NCBI GenBank assembly: GCA_022566315.1
Contig: JADFJC010000028.1
Coordinates: 1 to 32,332 of the forward strand
Length of the DNA stretch: 32,332 bases
Source: Planctomycetota bacterium
GTDB taxonomy: Bacteria; Planctomycetota; Phycisphaerae; Sedimentisphaerales; Anaerobacaceae
Direction: 5' to 3'
The position numbers and the translations under genes were made by a program. Under the pieces are notes generated by a model. The model searched no databases. It was given only the letters and a program-made list of their open reading frames with translations, and was not told the DNA's origin. The number at the start of each line of letters is the position of its first letter. The stretch's first letter is position 1. Below are positions 1-8,936 of the stretch, one piece after another.

Positions 1-28
1 ACTTGTAAATAAATTATCTTCCATTTTT

Positions 29-110
29 AGCTGGCTGCGGCTTCGGCTGGCGGCCTCAGCAAAACTCGGACTACCAACCAGTAGGCCTGCGTTTTGCTTC
101 CTTGCCAGCT
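29..110. repeat. Nested inverted repeat, 3' of the methyltransferase gene
   Basis: Two pairs of perfect arms are nested: AGCTGGC (29-35) with GCCAGCT (104-110), and AGCAAAAC (58-65) with GTTTTGCT (91-98). The whole could fold into a long hairpin. It lies about 150 bases beyond the stop of the minus-strand gene that ends at 263, so it could be a 3' processing or termination structure, but there is no adjacent T-run. The rest of 1-262 shows no convincing gene. Confidence 0.4.
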
Positions 111-262
111 TTGTCCTCGCTCAGCCAAAAACGAAACCTAATTTCTTTACCAGTCCTTATTGTAAAGTGAATTCTATCGTAGAAAACCTATGTCTAAAAT
201 CTGCGTTATGCCCCGATTGCAAACAACAGTATATCATTAACAGCCGCGAGTTAAAATTATAT

Positions 263-1360
263 TTAATCTCTGCCGAATTCCTGATAAGCTTCGAACAATG
301 CAACGACGTTTTCGATAGGGGTATCGGCTTGGATGTTGTGTGCAGTACAGAAAATGTAGCCACCGTTGCCGGCTAACTTTTCGACACGATTTTTGACCTC
401 GTTTCGGACATCTTCGGGGCTTCCATAAGGCATTGTCTTTTGAATGGATATTCCACCATGGAAACAGATTTTGTCGCCGAACGTTTCTTTTATTTTCTGA
501 TAATCCATCTGGGCACAGTCCGGCTGAAGTGGATTTAAGATGTCCAGGCCGCACTCAACAATATCCGGCAATAACGGCCTGACACACCCACAAGTATGAT
601 GGGCCACTTTGCAGCCAAACTCATGGCCAATATCAGCAAAGCGCTTAACACCTTCTTTCAACAGATATCGCCACGTATCGATCCTCATAAAGGTATTATC
701 CTGCGTACCGAAATCATCGCCGGTAAAGAAAATATCGACATTTCCTTCAGCGGCTTGTAATGTTCTGCGAGCGTATTCAGCGTAGAAATCTGCAATTTTG
801 CGGAAGATCGACTTTGCTATTTCGGTGTTTAGCACGACATCCATCAATATCTGCTCGACGCCGCGCACATACATAGCAGGTTTCAACTGTGCACAGCGGT
901 TGAGCCTATCGCCCATAAATATCACTACTTTGCCTGTCTCGCGGGCCTCTTTAGCTTGCTGTCTTATGCATTCGTAATCGAAGTGCTCGGGCTTGGGCCA
1001 TTTTGGATAGCTTTCGATTTCATCGACAGAAGTTGCTTTTTGAAGGGGATATTCGATGACTTCGCTGTAGGTACCTGCATTGGCTCCTTCGCCGTAGGAA
1101 ACAGTTTTTCTTACGACGCCGAAGTGGTCTTCCTTTGAGCCGTTTTGGCGAACTGCCAGTTCAGGGCCGATGTATTTAGGGCCTTCGATGTATCTAAAAT
1201 CAACATCGAAGTGCTGTAGTAATTGCTCCTGTGATGAAAAACCAAAGTGTTTCAATAGCTTGGCGTTGACCTCCGAAGTTGCCCAGTAATCGATAGGGAC
1301 CCTGTCGGGTTGTTTGTGAGCCATAGCGAGTTTGAAACGCTGCCTTGAATCCATAAACAA
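263..1360 (-). CDS. Uroporphyrinogen-decarboxylase-family (MtaA/MtbA-like) methyltransferase
   Basis: A 365-residue protein of the URO-D/cobalamin-dependent methyltransferase fold. It opens with the family's usual 'SRQRFKLAMAHKQPDRVPID' and ends with the typical GGYIFCTAHNIQADTPIEN block. His255-x-Cys257 followed by Cys338 matches the H-x-C...C zinc site of methylcobamide methyltransferases, which activates a thiol or similar methyl acceptor; true haem-pathway decarboxylases lack this site. It therefore more likely moves methyl groups to or from a corrinoid protein than makes coproporphyrinogen. The methyl donor and acceptor cannot be read from the sequence. It starts 6 bases after the MFS transporter stop, so the two are probably co-transcribed. 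A possible corrinoid partner is encoded at 23173. Translation may start at the second Met (MDSRQRF). Confidence 0.85.
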   Translation of the reverse strand: MFMDSRQRFKLAMAHKQPDRVPIDYWATSEVNAKLLKHFGFSSQEQLLQHFDVDFRYIEGPKYIGPELAVRQNGSKEDHFGVVRKTVSYGEGANAGTYSEVIEYPLQKATSVDEIESYPKWPKPEHFDYECIRQQAKEARETGKVVIFMGDRLNRCAQLKPAMYVRGVEQILMDVVLNTEIAKSIFRKIADFYAEYARRTLQAAEGNVDIFFTGDDFGTQDNTFMRIDTWRYLLKEGVKRFADIGHEFGCKVAHHTCGCVRPLLPDIVECGLDILNPLQPDCAQMDYQKIKETFGDKICFHGGISIQKTMPYGSPEDVRNEVKNRVEKLAGNGGYIFCTAHNIQADTPIENVVALFEAYQEFGRD

Positions 1361-1366
1361 ATGTCC

Positions 1367-2719
1367 TTATCTATCGACAGTATGAGTTTTAGGCCCAGCC
1401 TTCCAAATCAGGCAAACCGATAGAGCACCTAAAATAGCAGCCGCGCCGAAAAATACAAAGGTAAATTCATAGCCGTGTCTTTCTATCATAAGCCCGGCGC
1501 CCCAACCGGCAAGACTTGCTCCGATATAACCCATCCCATTGATAAAGCCTGCTGCTCCTGCGGCACCTGACTTTTTACCGAAGTCTTGAGCGGCGTGGCC
1601 GACCATTAGGATATGCGGCCCGTAAGTGCAAAAGCCAATAACGGCGATTACGAATATAACCAGACCGGAATTGTTTGGGTCAAGATATGGAAAAATAATC
1701 GATGATATTCCCAACAGCACCAACAGCAGGGCAATTACCGGTGCGCGTCTTCCTTTGAAGAAACGGTCAGTGGCCCAGCCGGCAGTGATGGCACCGGCTG
1801 AACCTGCCAAGGGATGAATGATTCTCTTCATTACTTCCTTAAAGCTGAAGCCCCCAACACCCATTGATTCACCGCTTTCAGCGAGGAATTGCGGAAGCCA
1901 GTTGACAAAACCGTAACGGTTCATATCCAGAAAAAAAAACGCCAAAGCTATAATCCAGATATAAGGATTCTTGAGGGTTCTGAGAACATTCTGAGCAATG
2001 GTCCGCTGACCGTTTCCGGCCAATTTATCTTCAGAGTGGTCGTCAGCTTCGATTGTGGGCAAACCTACATCTTCAGGGACATTTCTAATAAAGACAAAAA
2101 AGATTATCCCTACTATTGCAAACAACCCGGCCGGCACCAGGAAGGCAACACGCCAGTCACCTCCCATTTTCTGAGCATAATATGTGACAATAAAAAAGGC
2201 TAAGAACCATGAAAATGCCGCACCGAATTGATAGCAGGTGCCCATGAAGCCCATCACTTTGCCCCGGTTCTTCGAGCTGAACCAGTGTGCCATAATTCGA
2301 ACCATCGGTGTCCAGCCCATTGCCTGAAAAAAACCATTTGCACCCCAAAAGATAACTACCAAAAGCAGAATCGTTCGGGGATTTGTAGTCTCAGGCGACA
2401 CCAGAAGTGTTACCAGAAACACAGCAATATTCATTGATACCGAGCCTACGACGCCAAGACTTGCAATTAGCCTGCTGCCGAAACGGTCAGCGAGCTGGCC
2501 GTTAACAAATTGGCCGACTGCATACATCAGCAGCAAAGAGGAGAAGACTATTCCCATTTGAGACTTGTCCCACGAGAAGGCTTCGCACATGTCGCTACTG
2601 ACCATCGGCATGTTGTAGCGGCAGAGATAGTAAGCGAAGTATGTAATCCAGACAGTCGAGAATATTCTGACCTGCCAGTGTTTGAGGTCTTTTGTTGAAT
2701 TGTTTTTGAAGTTGCCCAT
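1367..2719 (-). CDS. MFS transporter, organophosphate/hexuronate (GlpT/UhpC-like) type
   Basis: A 450-residue inner-membrane protein with about 12 hydrophobic segments and a charged central loop (about residues 225-245). The N-terminal 'WITYFAYYLCRYNMP' and the DRFGSR motif between helices 2 and 3 are typical of the OPA/phosphate-sugar and related major facilitator transporters. It probably imports an anionic metabolite by symport or exchange; the substrate cannot be predicted. The methyltransferase-like gene follows 6 bases downstream, suggesting that the transporter feeds that enzyme. No regulator is adjacent. Confidence 0.85.
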   Translation of the reverse strand: MGNFKNNSTKDLKHWQVRIFSTVWITYFAYYLCRYNMPMVSSDMCEAFSWDKSQMGIVFSSLLLMYAVGQFVNGQLADRFGSRLIASLGVVGSVSMNIAVFLVTLLVSPETTNPRTILLLVVIFWGANGFFQAMGWTPMVRIMAHWFSSKNRGKVMGFMGTCYQFGAAFSWFLAFFIVTYYAQKMGGDWRVAFLVPAGLFAIVGIIFFVFIRNVPEDVGLPTIEADDHSEDKLAGNGQRTIAQNVLRTLKNPYIWIIALAFFFLDMNRYGFVNWLPQFLAESGESMGVGGFSFKEVMKRIIHPLAGSAGAITAGWATDRFFKGRRAPVIALLLVLLGISSIIFPYLDPNNSGLVIFVIAVIGFCTYGPHILMVGHAAQDFGKKSGAAGAAGFINGMGYIGASLAGWGAGLMIERHGYEFTFVFFGAAAILGALSVCLIWKAGPKTHTVDR

Positions 2720-3082
2720 TTCTTAAATCCTTAGAAGTGCTCTATCGAATCCATGACAGCTTTTGGCATTTGGCCGAGAGTATCGGAGATGGGGCTTGCG
2801 AAGTCAAGCGGAAATATGAAGCAAATCAAGAGGTTGGCTGAAAAAGTAAACCGTAGGCGACAGACTACCTGCAAAATAAGCAAAACGGCATGGATATTTA
2901 AAGGGCTAACAATGTGTATTCCCAAAATCTGAAACAAAGTAAGAAATATGCGACAGAAAGCAACGAGGGAGTCTCAAAGGTGAGGCTGTTATTAGATGCC
3001 TATCTTCTGATGGTAACTTTCGTTACAGCGAACTATTTTTTGTTACTTTTTCAATTTACTCCCAACCTCATTTTGATGTAGC
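2720..3082. other. Intergenic stretch without a supported gene
   Basis: A 363-base gap upstream of the MFS gene and downstream of the glycosidase fragment. It should carry the promoter of the MFS/methyltransferase pair, but I see no convincing -35/-10 pair. A short reverse open frame at 2731-2937 has no recognisable protein character. A small GTAAC-TTTC-GTTAC stem near 3013-3026 is followed by T-rich sequence. Confidence 0.4.
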
Positions 3083-3751
3083 TCACCTTTTGAAATCAGC
3101 AATTTGCACGGTAACGGGGCCGAGCAAACCGGATTTCAATAGAGGTAATTTCGTTTTACCAAAACGTTTTGTTGTAAAGGTATAACGGCCGGCTGGCCAC
3201 TCTTTACCCTCAAGCAATCCGGAAGGCCACTGCACGGTTCTGACGTTAGCGTCCGGTTCCTGCTGATCACCGAGCAAACGGTTAGTCCAGAGATTAGCCA
3301 CCTCGATCTCCAAGTGATTGTCCTTTGCCCGTACTACATTAGTAATCTTCATACGCCAAGGTGCGGTCCATATAACGCCAAGGTCTTTCCCGTTAAGGCG
3401 TACCCTGGCTATATGATGAACAACGCCCAAGTCAAGGTAGAGGTCACCATCTGAGGGATGAAAATCAGGCAGGTCGAAAGATTTCCGGTAGGTAGCGAGA
3501 CCCGAGTAATATTTAATGCCGCGTTCACTACGTTGCGTCCAGTCCTCAAGTTCGTTGAACACGATCTTTTTCGGACCACCCCATTCCGTATCAAAGGAAA
3601 CATCCCAAGGTCCATCCACTACAGCTATTGGCTTCGGTTCCGTAAAGTTTGTCTCCTGCAAGGCATTCCTGGGCTGCTCTACTTCCTTACGTGGAAAGAC
3701 CACAAAGAAGCTCTCGTAAGGCTCAAAACGCATGGGAGTTTTTATTAACAA
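3083..3751 (-). pseudogene. C-terminal remnant of a large glycoside hydrolase (GH106/GH2-like sugar-binding domain)
   Basis: The 222 residues look like the last domain of large (about 900-1100 residue) alpha-L-rhamnosidase-type proteins: a beta strand ending 'YESFFVVFPRK', then a galactose-binding-like jelly roll with 'ATYRKSFDLP', 'LDLGVVHHIARVRLNGKDLG', 'WRMKITNVV' and 'LEIEVANLWTNRLLGD', and the terminal 'LLKSGLLGPVTVQ'. No catalytic domain or signal peptide is present. Upstream the frame runs only to a stop near 3808, and the next 120 bases contain no homologous coding sequence. The only available start is a TTG at 3751 inside what should be mid-protein. I read it as a 5'-deleted relic. 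A free-standing carbohydrate-binding protein is a less likely alternative. Confidence 0.65.
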
Positions 3752-3780
3752 CGAAATAAATATCGTGATTTTTTGTTCGG

Positions 3781-3821
3781 CGATGCGTGTAGCGGACCGG
3801 TCCGACTATCACAACGCATCG
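3781..3821. repeat. Palindromic hairpin between the cytochrome operon and the glycosidase relic
   Basis: Arms CGATGCGT (3781-3788) and ACGCATCG (3814-3821) enclose the perfect palindrome CGGACCGGTCCG (3793-3804). It lies about 110-150 bases beyond the end of the cytochrome gene and could stop or stabilise that long transcript, but no T-run follows in the minus direction. It also sits exactly where the glycosidase gene has lost its 5' part. Confidence 0.45.
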
Positions 3822-3929
3822 GCAGATTTTGGACGCGCAGATAACCTCACGCTTCGGACATCTATCCGTCCCAGTCTCCTGCTTAAGAGAACCCATTTAT
3901 AACTTGCTTTGCCTTACACCTGTAATTTT

Positions 3930-6419
3930 CTACTTTCCGCTCTGATTCTCACCAAACGCCGTCAACAATGCTTCGACAGCTTGGTCGTGAAGTTCTGGGG
4001 TGAGGGCCTTGCCATCTTCAGTAAGAGGCTTGCCTTGTTCGTCTTTCAAGACGCTCTTGAGCTTTTCTCGAATCCGCTCCCACACCGGCGTGTTGTAATG
4101 CTGGTGGCAGGAGGCACAGGAGCCTTCACGGTCGGCCTTTTTTCTTTCGTCGTCATTCAAAGGACGATCTTCAAGGTGAGGCATATTCTGCACTTGCTTA
4201 CCACTTCTCGTTACAAGTTGGTCGAGTGAATAGGGAAACTCAGGAATCTTGGGCACCTGCCATTTAGCAGTCTTGGAGCCTGGAATATCGCCGTAGTACC
4301 CATCAGCCAGATTCGCAAACAGAGGCTTATCCGGATTGTTTGGGTCTATGCTCAACTGGCTTCGAGAGTTACTCATACCATAGCCGATGGTCTTGGGGTT
4401 AGTGTGGCAATTCTCGCAGGTGCGAGCAGGAATAGTAACAGTGTGAGGTTGTACCGGGGCCAAGGTAGGAGAGAGGTGGCCGGTAGAAGTTTTGAAGAGC
4501 TTGTTAAGAGCTAAGATTTCTCCTTTTTCATCAATATATGTCCAAAAAACCTGACAACCTGGAATTACCGGTGTTACTTTTCCCTTAAGGTTAATCCCTA
4601 AGATCGGGTCTTCCCAGCGAATATAGCTGCGGTTCTCAATCAAGACTTCACCATATGTTTTAGTAATGTTTTGTTTGCCGGTTTTAGGGTCGCGGTTCAT
4701 AGCGGTTTTAATCCAATCGGTTCCTACCTCTCGGCGGTCGTATATGGTGTGACAGCCGTAACACTGCGGGGCCCAATTTGAATGGCAGGCGTAACACTCG
4801 ACTTTCTCAAGATGTTCGGAAACGTTTGACATTGCCACTTGCCCTTGAAGTGTTTTCCAGTCTCCGGTAAGTTTCTTTTCTTTTAAGAGTGGTATCTCAT
4901 GTTCTTTTTCGTCAAAGAACCCCTTCAAAATTGCCTGTTTGCCTATTCGTTCCACATTTGCTCTCGGATTACCCCGTGAGGTAAAAAGATATTCCTTCCG
5001 ATTGGCGCTATACACTCCGCGCTCGCCCTCAAAGACCACGGGAGTTCCGTATCCAATCGGCAGTTCCCACGGATACTTCTCCGGAGTCCCGTGACAGTCA
5101 GCGCAGCTTATCTCTACCTGGTGAAGCGTAGTGGGGTAAATATTACCATCGCCGTGAACATCAATAGAGGTATGACAATCAATACACCGCATTCCTTTCT
5201 GCAAATGAATATCAGCGTGGATGGGGAAGTAGTCCTTCGTGTAAAGCTTATCCTGAGGATTGGCTTTTTCGTCAAAAGGAGGAGCTTTCCCGTCGCTTTG
5301 ATAGTCGAACTCAATTACACCCGAATAATTCGTTCCAATGCGTTTGCCCCGCGTATGGCAGTGGTTACACTGGGTCTCGGGGATCTTTATCGTAATCTCA
5401 TGTTTGATCATATGACCCTTGCGGTCCTTGGGAATGGTGGGGTCATTTCCTTCGTATAAACCATCGTTGGTATAAAGGACGTGACAGGCGGCGCAGCCCC
5501 CGGCCCTGATATCGCCTCGTTCGCGTCGTCCTTCCCCCCACAGGTGACAGCGAGCGCATTGCTTTCGATAGTAGTCACTGATTGATGCCTTTATCGGGTC
5601 ATTCCACACCTTCATGCCTTCTTCGAAGGAAGGAATCTCTTTGGATTGTTCTATTCGTTTAATGAAACCGGTCTCAATTGCCTTGGCAATCCACTTCTTG
5701 TAGACTTCGCTTCCCACCGTAGGGACAGGACCATCCGGGTCATCCATATTGAAGTCAGCGTAGATATAATCGCCCTTGGGAACAACGCCGTTGGACATTA
5801 GCGTATGTGACGCCTTGCCGAACTCCAACGACATCAAAGCTCGCTGCATACGGTAGACATGATTGAACTGACCTGCCGGGTCCGTGGCTTTAGAGATTAC
5901 AGATTTCACCGTTCCGCCTACTTCAGTGCCCAGCACTTCGTTCATAATCGTGGTCAGTGCCCCGCTTTCGCTGTGGCACTTGGCACAACCAAATCCCTTG
6001 CTGATGACCCACATGCTTCCCGGATTGGGAAAGATTTTTTTGTGCGCCTCTTTTTTGGTAGTTGCCTCGGCATTACCTTGATGGCAGATAACGCAACCAT
6101 AACCTTTGTTCGGATTTCCAAAAGCGGTGGCGATGGCATCAACGACCTCTTGCATTTTGGGGTTAATGTCCATTATACCTTCGTGGCAGGACAGACACCC
6201 TTTCGCCTGAGCTTTGCTTTCACTTACGGTGGAAAATTTCTCAGAGAGTTTTGTATCCCAACGATTGAGCTCAAAGTCATCAGCCTCCATAGGAGGAGTT
6301 CCTTCTACTCCGGGACAAGTGATTTTTCTGGTAGCACCGTTTCGAATGGCGACTAAGAGAATAATCCCAATGACGAACACAGTGATAATAAACAAAAGTA
6401 AAACGATTCTATTTTTCAT
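3930..6419 (-). CDS. Membrane-anchored dodecahaem c-type cytochrome
   Basis: An 829-residue protein with an uncleaved N-terminal membrane anchor (about residues 4-25) and a periplasmic body with twelve CxxCH haem-binding motifs. They start at about residues 75, 109, 145, 288, 309, 351, 412, 439, 542, 553, 668 and 768. The haems come in close clusters (542/553, 288/309) separated by long loops, including a haem-free stretch of about 110 residues near 555-665. It would act as a multi-electron wire or as a reductase/oxidase; no HAO-type catalytic tyrosine or nitrite-reductase CxxCK motif is seen. It does not match a cytochrome I can name. Its ATG overlaps the stop of the preceding CuA-like gene (ATGA), so it is the last gene of the long operon starting at 16670, and it probably exchanges electrons with the two copper proteins and the polyferredoxin encoded beside it. 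Confidence 0.9.
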   Translation of the reverse strand: MKNRIVLLLFIITVFVIGIILLVAIRNGATRKITCPGVEGTPPMEADDFELNRWDTKLSEKFSTVSESKAQAKGCLSCHEGIMDINPKMQEVVDAIATAFGNPNKGYGCVICHQGNAEATTKKEAHKKIFPNPGSMWVISKGFGCAKCHSESGALTTIMNEVLGTEVGGTVKSVISKATDPAGQFNHVYRMQRALMSLEFGKASHTLMSNGVVPKGDYIYADFNMDDPDGPVPTVGSEVYKKWIAKAIETGFIKRIEQSKEIPSFEEGMKVWNDPIKASISDYYRKQCARCHLWGEGRRERGDIRAGGCAACHVLYTNDGLYEGNDPTIPKDRKGHMIKHEITIKIPETQCNHCHTRGKRIGTNYSGVIEFDYQSDGKAPPFDEKANPQDKLYTKDYFPIHADIHLQKGMRCIDCHTSIDVHGDGNIYPTTLHQVEISCADCHGTPEKYPWELPIGYGTPVVFEGERGVYSANRKEYLFTSRGNPRANVERIGKQAILKGFFDEKEHEIPLLKEKKLTGDWKTLQGQVAMSNVSEHLEKVECYACHSNWAPQCYGCHTIYDRREVGTDWIKTAMNRDPKTGKQNITKTYGEVLIENRSYIRWEDPILGINLKGKVTPVIPGCQVFWTYIDEKGEILALNKLFKTSTGHLSPTLAPVQPHTVTIPARTCENCHTNPKTIGYGMSNSRSQLSIDPNNPDKPLFANLADGYYGDIPGSKTAKWQVPKIPEFPYSLDQLVTRSGKQVQNMPHLEDRPLNDDERKKADREGSCASCHQHYNTPVWERIREKLKSVLKDEQGKPLTEDGKALTPELHDQAVEALLTAFGENQSGK

Positions 6420-6913
6420 TTGTTTTCTGCCTGAGATAAATTGTCTTTACTCGGTTTGTCTAAAATTTCAATCCTAAAAAACACGCCATGATGCGAAGTA
6501 CAGCAGAACATGGTACACTCTACAAGGTATGAGCCGGGCTTGTCTGCTATGAAATCAACCACCTTCGTATGACCACCTTCCATTTCAATAGGCTGTTCAA
6601 CATTGAGTTCAGGCTTGACACGAAAACTATGCGTCGCATCTGCGCTCTTAACCACGAGCACCACCTTATCTCCCTTATTTACCGTTATCTTATCAAGGCG
6701 GCGAAACTTTCCTGACCAGTAGTTGTAGCCGGCAACGCGGTCCACAGTTACCCGTCCCTGGCGACACGAGGCAGTAAGTTTAAAAATCTTGGCGTCGGCT
6801 CCGTATCGACGACCGAAATAGTTGTCCTCATACCACCAAATCCACAAGGGCACCGCGGTGAGAGCAAAAATAACCGCGCCAACAGCCAAAATTTCTCGAG
6901 CTTTAGCTTTCAT
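6416..6913 (-). CDS. Membrane-anchored CuA-like cupredoxin, axial Met missing
   Basis: A 165-residue protein with one N-terminal membrane helix (about 8-27) and a cupredoxin fold. Predicted copper ligands are His95 (in DATHSF) and the loop C133-TMF-C137-CTS-H141, the C-x3-C-x3-H arrangement of the binuclear CuA site of cytochrome oxidase subunit II and N2O reductase. The Met normally three residues after the loop His is Val144, and an extra Cys138 and His142 are present, so the site may be altered (lower coordination or a mononuclear 'red' copper). It has no second membrane helix like COX II. It overlaps its upstream neighbour by 11 bases and the cytochrome gene by 4. It probably passes electrons between the complete CuA protein and the dodecahaem cytochrome, or senses copper/oxygen. 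Confidence 0.8.
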   Translation of the reverse strand: MKAKAREILAVGAVIFALTAVPLWIWWYEDNYFGRRYGADAKIFKLTASCRQGRVTVDRVAGYNYWSGKFRRLDKITVNKGDKVVLVVKSADATHSFRVKPELNVEQPIEMEGGHTKVVDFIADKPGSYLVECTMFCCTSHHGVFFRIEILDKPSKDNLSQAENK

Positions 6914-7508
6914 TGGTCCAACCGTTAGTCATTTGACTACCTTTATCCGGGGTAACTGCCTGAGCAGAAGAAGAGCTTCGAGGCAATGCCTGCCTGGCCC
7001 TGCTCATTAGAGAAAACAATGTCGCGATGGCAATACCAATTAAGAACCCCACTCCGGCCCAAAAGGGATAGTTAGGCCTGACTACTAACTCGCCCTGCAT
7101 AAAGGGGTGCAGATACCCACAGGTTTGCGAACAGCGGTATCGGAACTTCCCTGTCTTGTTGGCCACAAACTCAATGCGTTCTACTTCCTGATAATCGTCT
7201 TCCTTAGAGGGATGGCGAAGCAAGAGCGTGCTGTATTCAGGTGAATCTTCAGGCTTTACCTTGGCATCAATGTCATAACCCTCCAGGTAGAAGCCGTGAG
7301 TTACATCACGGGTAATGAGATTAATAGAAACGGTATCCCCTTTATTTAGTTTGATAGTAGGGGGATCAAAAGCATATCGCCTGGCATATATCGTTAAATC
7401 CACCTGCCTTGGCTCGGCGGCAGTAAAAGAAGCCACAAAAAGTCCCGCTAACGTGCAAACAATAACGATAGAAAAAAACAAAATTGCAATAAATATATTT
7501 TTCACCAT
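6903..7508 (-). CDS. COX II-like CuA electron-transfer protein with two membrane helices
   Basis: A 201-residue protein: N-terminal membrane segment (about 4-30), a cupredoxin domain (about 36-145), a second hydrophobic helix (about 148-168) and a short polar tail. The CuA ligand set is complete: His71 in DVTHGF, then C126-SQT-C130-GYL-H134-PF-M137. In normal COX II the two helices precede the CuA domain; here one lies on each side, so this is not an ordinary oxidase subunit II. No subunit I gene is present anywhere in the window. It sits 14 bases after the polyferredoxin gene and overlaps the next CuA-like gene by 11 bases. Its likely role is one-electron transfer at the outer membrane face of the cytoplasmic membrane. 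Confidence 0.85.
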   Translation of the reverse strand: MVKNIFIAILFFSIVIVCTLAGLFVASFTAAEPRQVDLTIYARRYAFDPPTIKLNKGDTVSINLITRDVTHGFYLEGYDIDAKVKPEDSPEYSTLLLRHPSKEDDYQEVERIEFVANKTGKFRYRCSQTCGYLHPFMQGELVVRPNYPFWAGVGFLIGIAIATLFSLMSRARQALPRSSSSAQAVTPDKGSQMTNGWTNES

Positions 7509-7522
7509 ATTATTAAAATATC

Positions 7523-8920
7523 CTATCCCACAAAAAGTAAAATGAACAATATCATTATGCCTAAAAGCAAACCGTTAAGGGGCAAGAAACTTTTTAGAGC
7601 GACATAGGGTTTACTGTGCAGTTTCATAGCAATCTCAAATCCCTTCTTTAACGAATAATAAACTCCGAGACCCAGAATTAAGATTTGTAAAAACACTGCA
7701 TATTCAGGAAAAAAAGGAGTCCAGTGTACATCTGCGGTACCGAAAAGGTCCCAGCCCCATCCCAGCGGGTCGGAGATAATGGAAACAATATATGAGCCGT
7801 TGACCATAATGAGGGGAATGCTAAAGGCAATCCACGCAAACAATCCTAAAGGTACGAAACTATAGCCATATTGTATAAACATCTGCTTCGTTGATACTGT
7901 GGATTTTGCCAGCCAGCGTCCAAGAGAGATAGTCCCGTAGTAGAGAAGAGGTAGTCCCACAAGCGCTGAAAACCACACTACTCCGGCATAGATACCGAAT
8001 CCTGTCCAGTTTTTAACTTCACTGATATTTGCCCAGTCCTTTAGTGTACCATAGGGTCCCAGAAGAATGACAGAATACGCCAATGCCAGTGTAAGCATGA
8101 TGAACCCCTTCCATACTTCATCGTAGCCTTTGAGAGTGGTATCACTGGCCAATGGTCGTGCATAGAGGGTAATGTTATCGTTAGGGCAGCTCTTGACGCA
8201 CTCCATACACAGTCCACAGTAGTTGTTACGTTCCATTTTTTCCATATGCTGATACCACGGGCATCCCCATCCCCGCTCGTTACCAACCAAACAGGCCTTG
8301 GATTTACACTTGTGGCATACTTCCTTGCTTTTGGAACGCAGTGCTACCATCGATGTCATAGAATATAAACTGAGGAAACCACTAACGGGACACAAGTACA
8401 TACAAAATGCCCGCTGGCGATAAATGATGTGAACGATGGTAGCGATGACAAAAAGGCCACCGAGCACAATAACACTGACAATAGGCCTGGTAACCAACAA
8501 AGCGTTAAGAGTTCCTATGCTCAGAAAGCCAATATTTTGAAGCCAGATATTGCTCAGCGCCTTTGGCCATCGTTTATTGAGCCCATACATTCGATTACGG
8601 CCGACACCTGGTTTGCCAGTAACTACATTAATCAACCGGCGGCGCTGGAACCATTCACCAAAAAAAGGAAAAGGACAAACTGTGCACCAGATGCGAGAGG
8701 CAAAAGGGACCATAAATGTTATTAGGGCAAACCACCAGAAAATCCAGACAAAGATTATGATGATATTACGATTGCCAACGGGTGAGCCAAAAACACCGGC
8801 GAGTAAAAAAAAATAGAAAAGCACTAAGTTCGGAAAAATGACTAGAAACTGGAAACTCCTCAACTTTACCAGCTTTTTCAGTAAGGGTATCTTTTCAAAA
8901 AGATCGATTTGCTTTACCAT
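7523..8920 (-). CDS. Integral-membrane polyferredoxin (NosR/NapH/CcoG-like 4Fe-4S protein)
   Basis: A 465-residue protein with about nine membrane helices. Two membrane-proximal CxxCP/CxxxCP motifs (C79-TV-C82-P and C173-MYL-C177-P) resemble those of NosR and NapH. A cytoplasmic ferredoxin segment follows: C202-x2-C205-x4-C210-x9-C220-P and the classic C235-x2-C238-x2-C241-x3-C245-P, enough for two [4Fe-4S] clusters. Such proteins carry electrons between quinol or cytoplasmic donors and periplasmic enzymes. It lacks the N-terminal periplasmic FMN domain of NosR and the extra C-terminal domain of CcoG. It lies 16 bases after the cysteine-repeat lipoprotein gene and 14 bases before a CuA gene, so CuA is its most plausible electron partner. 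Confidence 0.85.
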   Translation of the reverse strand: MVKQIDLFEKIPLLKKLVKLRSFQFLVIFPNLVLFYFFLLAGVFGSPVGNRNIIIIFVWIFWWFALITFMVPFASRIWCTVCPFPFFGEWFQRRRLINVVTGKPGVGRNRMYGLNKRWPKALSNIWLQNIGFLSIGTLNALLVTRPIVSVIVLGGLFVIATIVHIIYRQRAFCMYLCPVSGFLSLYSMTSMVALRSKSKEVCHKCKSKACLVGNERGWGCPWYQHMEKMERNNYCGLCMECVKSCPNDNITLYARPLASDTTLKGYDEVWKGFIMLTLALAYSVILLGPYGTLKDWANISEVKNWTGFGIYAGVVWFSALVGLPLLYYGTISLGRWLAKSTVSTKQMFIQYGYSFVPLGLFAWIAFSIPLIMVNGSYIVSIISDPLGWGWDLFGTADVHWTPFFPEYAVFLQILILGLGVYYSLKKGFEIAMKLHSKPYVALKSFLPLNGLLLGIMILFILLFVG

Positions 8921-8936
8921 ATATCCGTTTTATGTC

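Noticed and set aside
263..1360. True uroporphyrinogen decarboxylase (HemE) of haem synthesis
   Set aside because: The H-x-C...C zinc site and the transporter neighbour fit the methyltransferase branch, and no haem genes are nearby.
2731..2937. 68-codon minus-strand open frame upstream of the MFS gene
   Set aside because: No recognisable motifs or ribosome-binding site, and composition unlike its neighbours.
3930..6419. Hydroxylamine oxidoreductase or NrfA-type nitrite reductase
   Set aside because: No CxxCK haem motif and no HAO-type conserved arrangement; the haem spacing differs.
6416..7508. Cytochrome c oxidase or nitrous oxide reductase operon
   Set aside because: CuA proteins are present, but no subunit I, subunit III or NosZ catalytic domain is encoded nearby.
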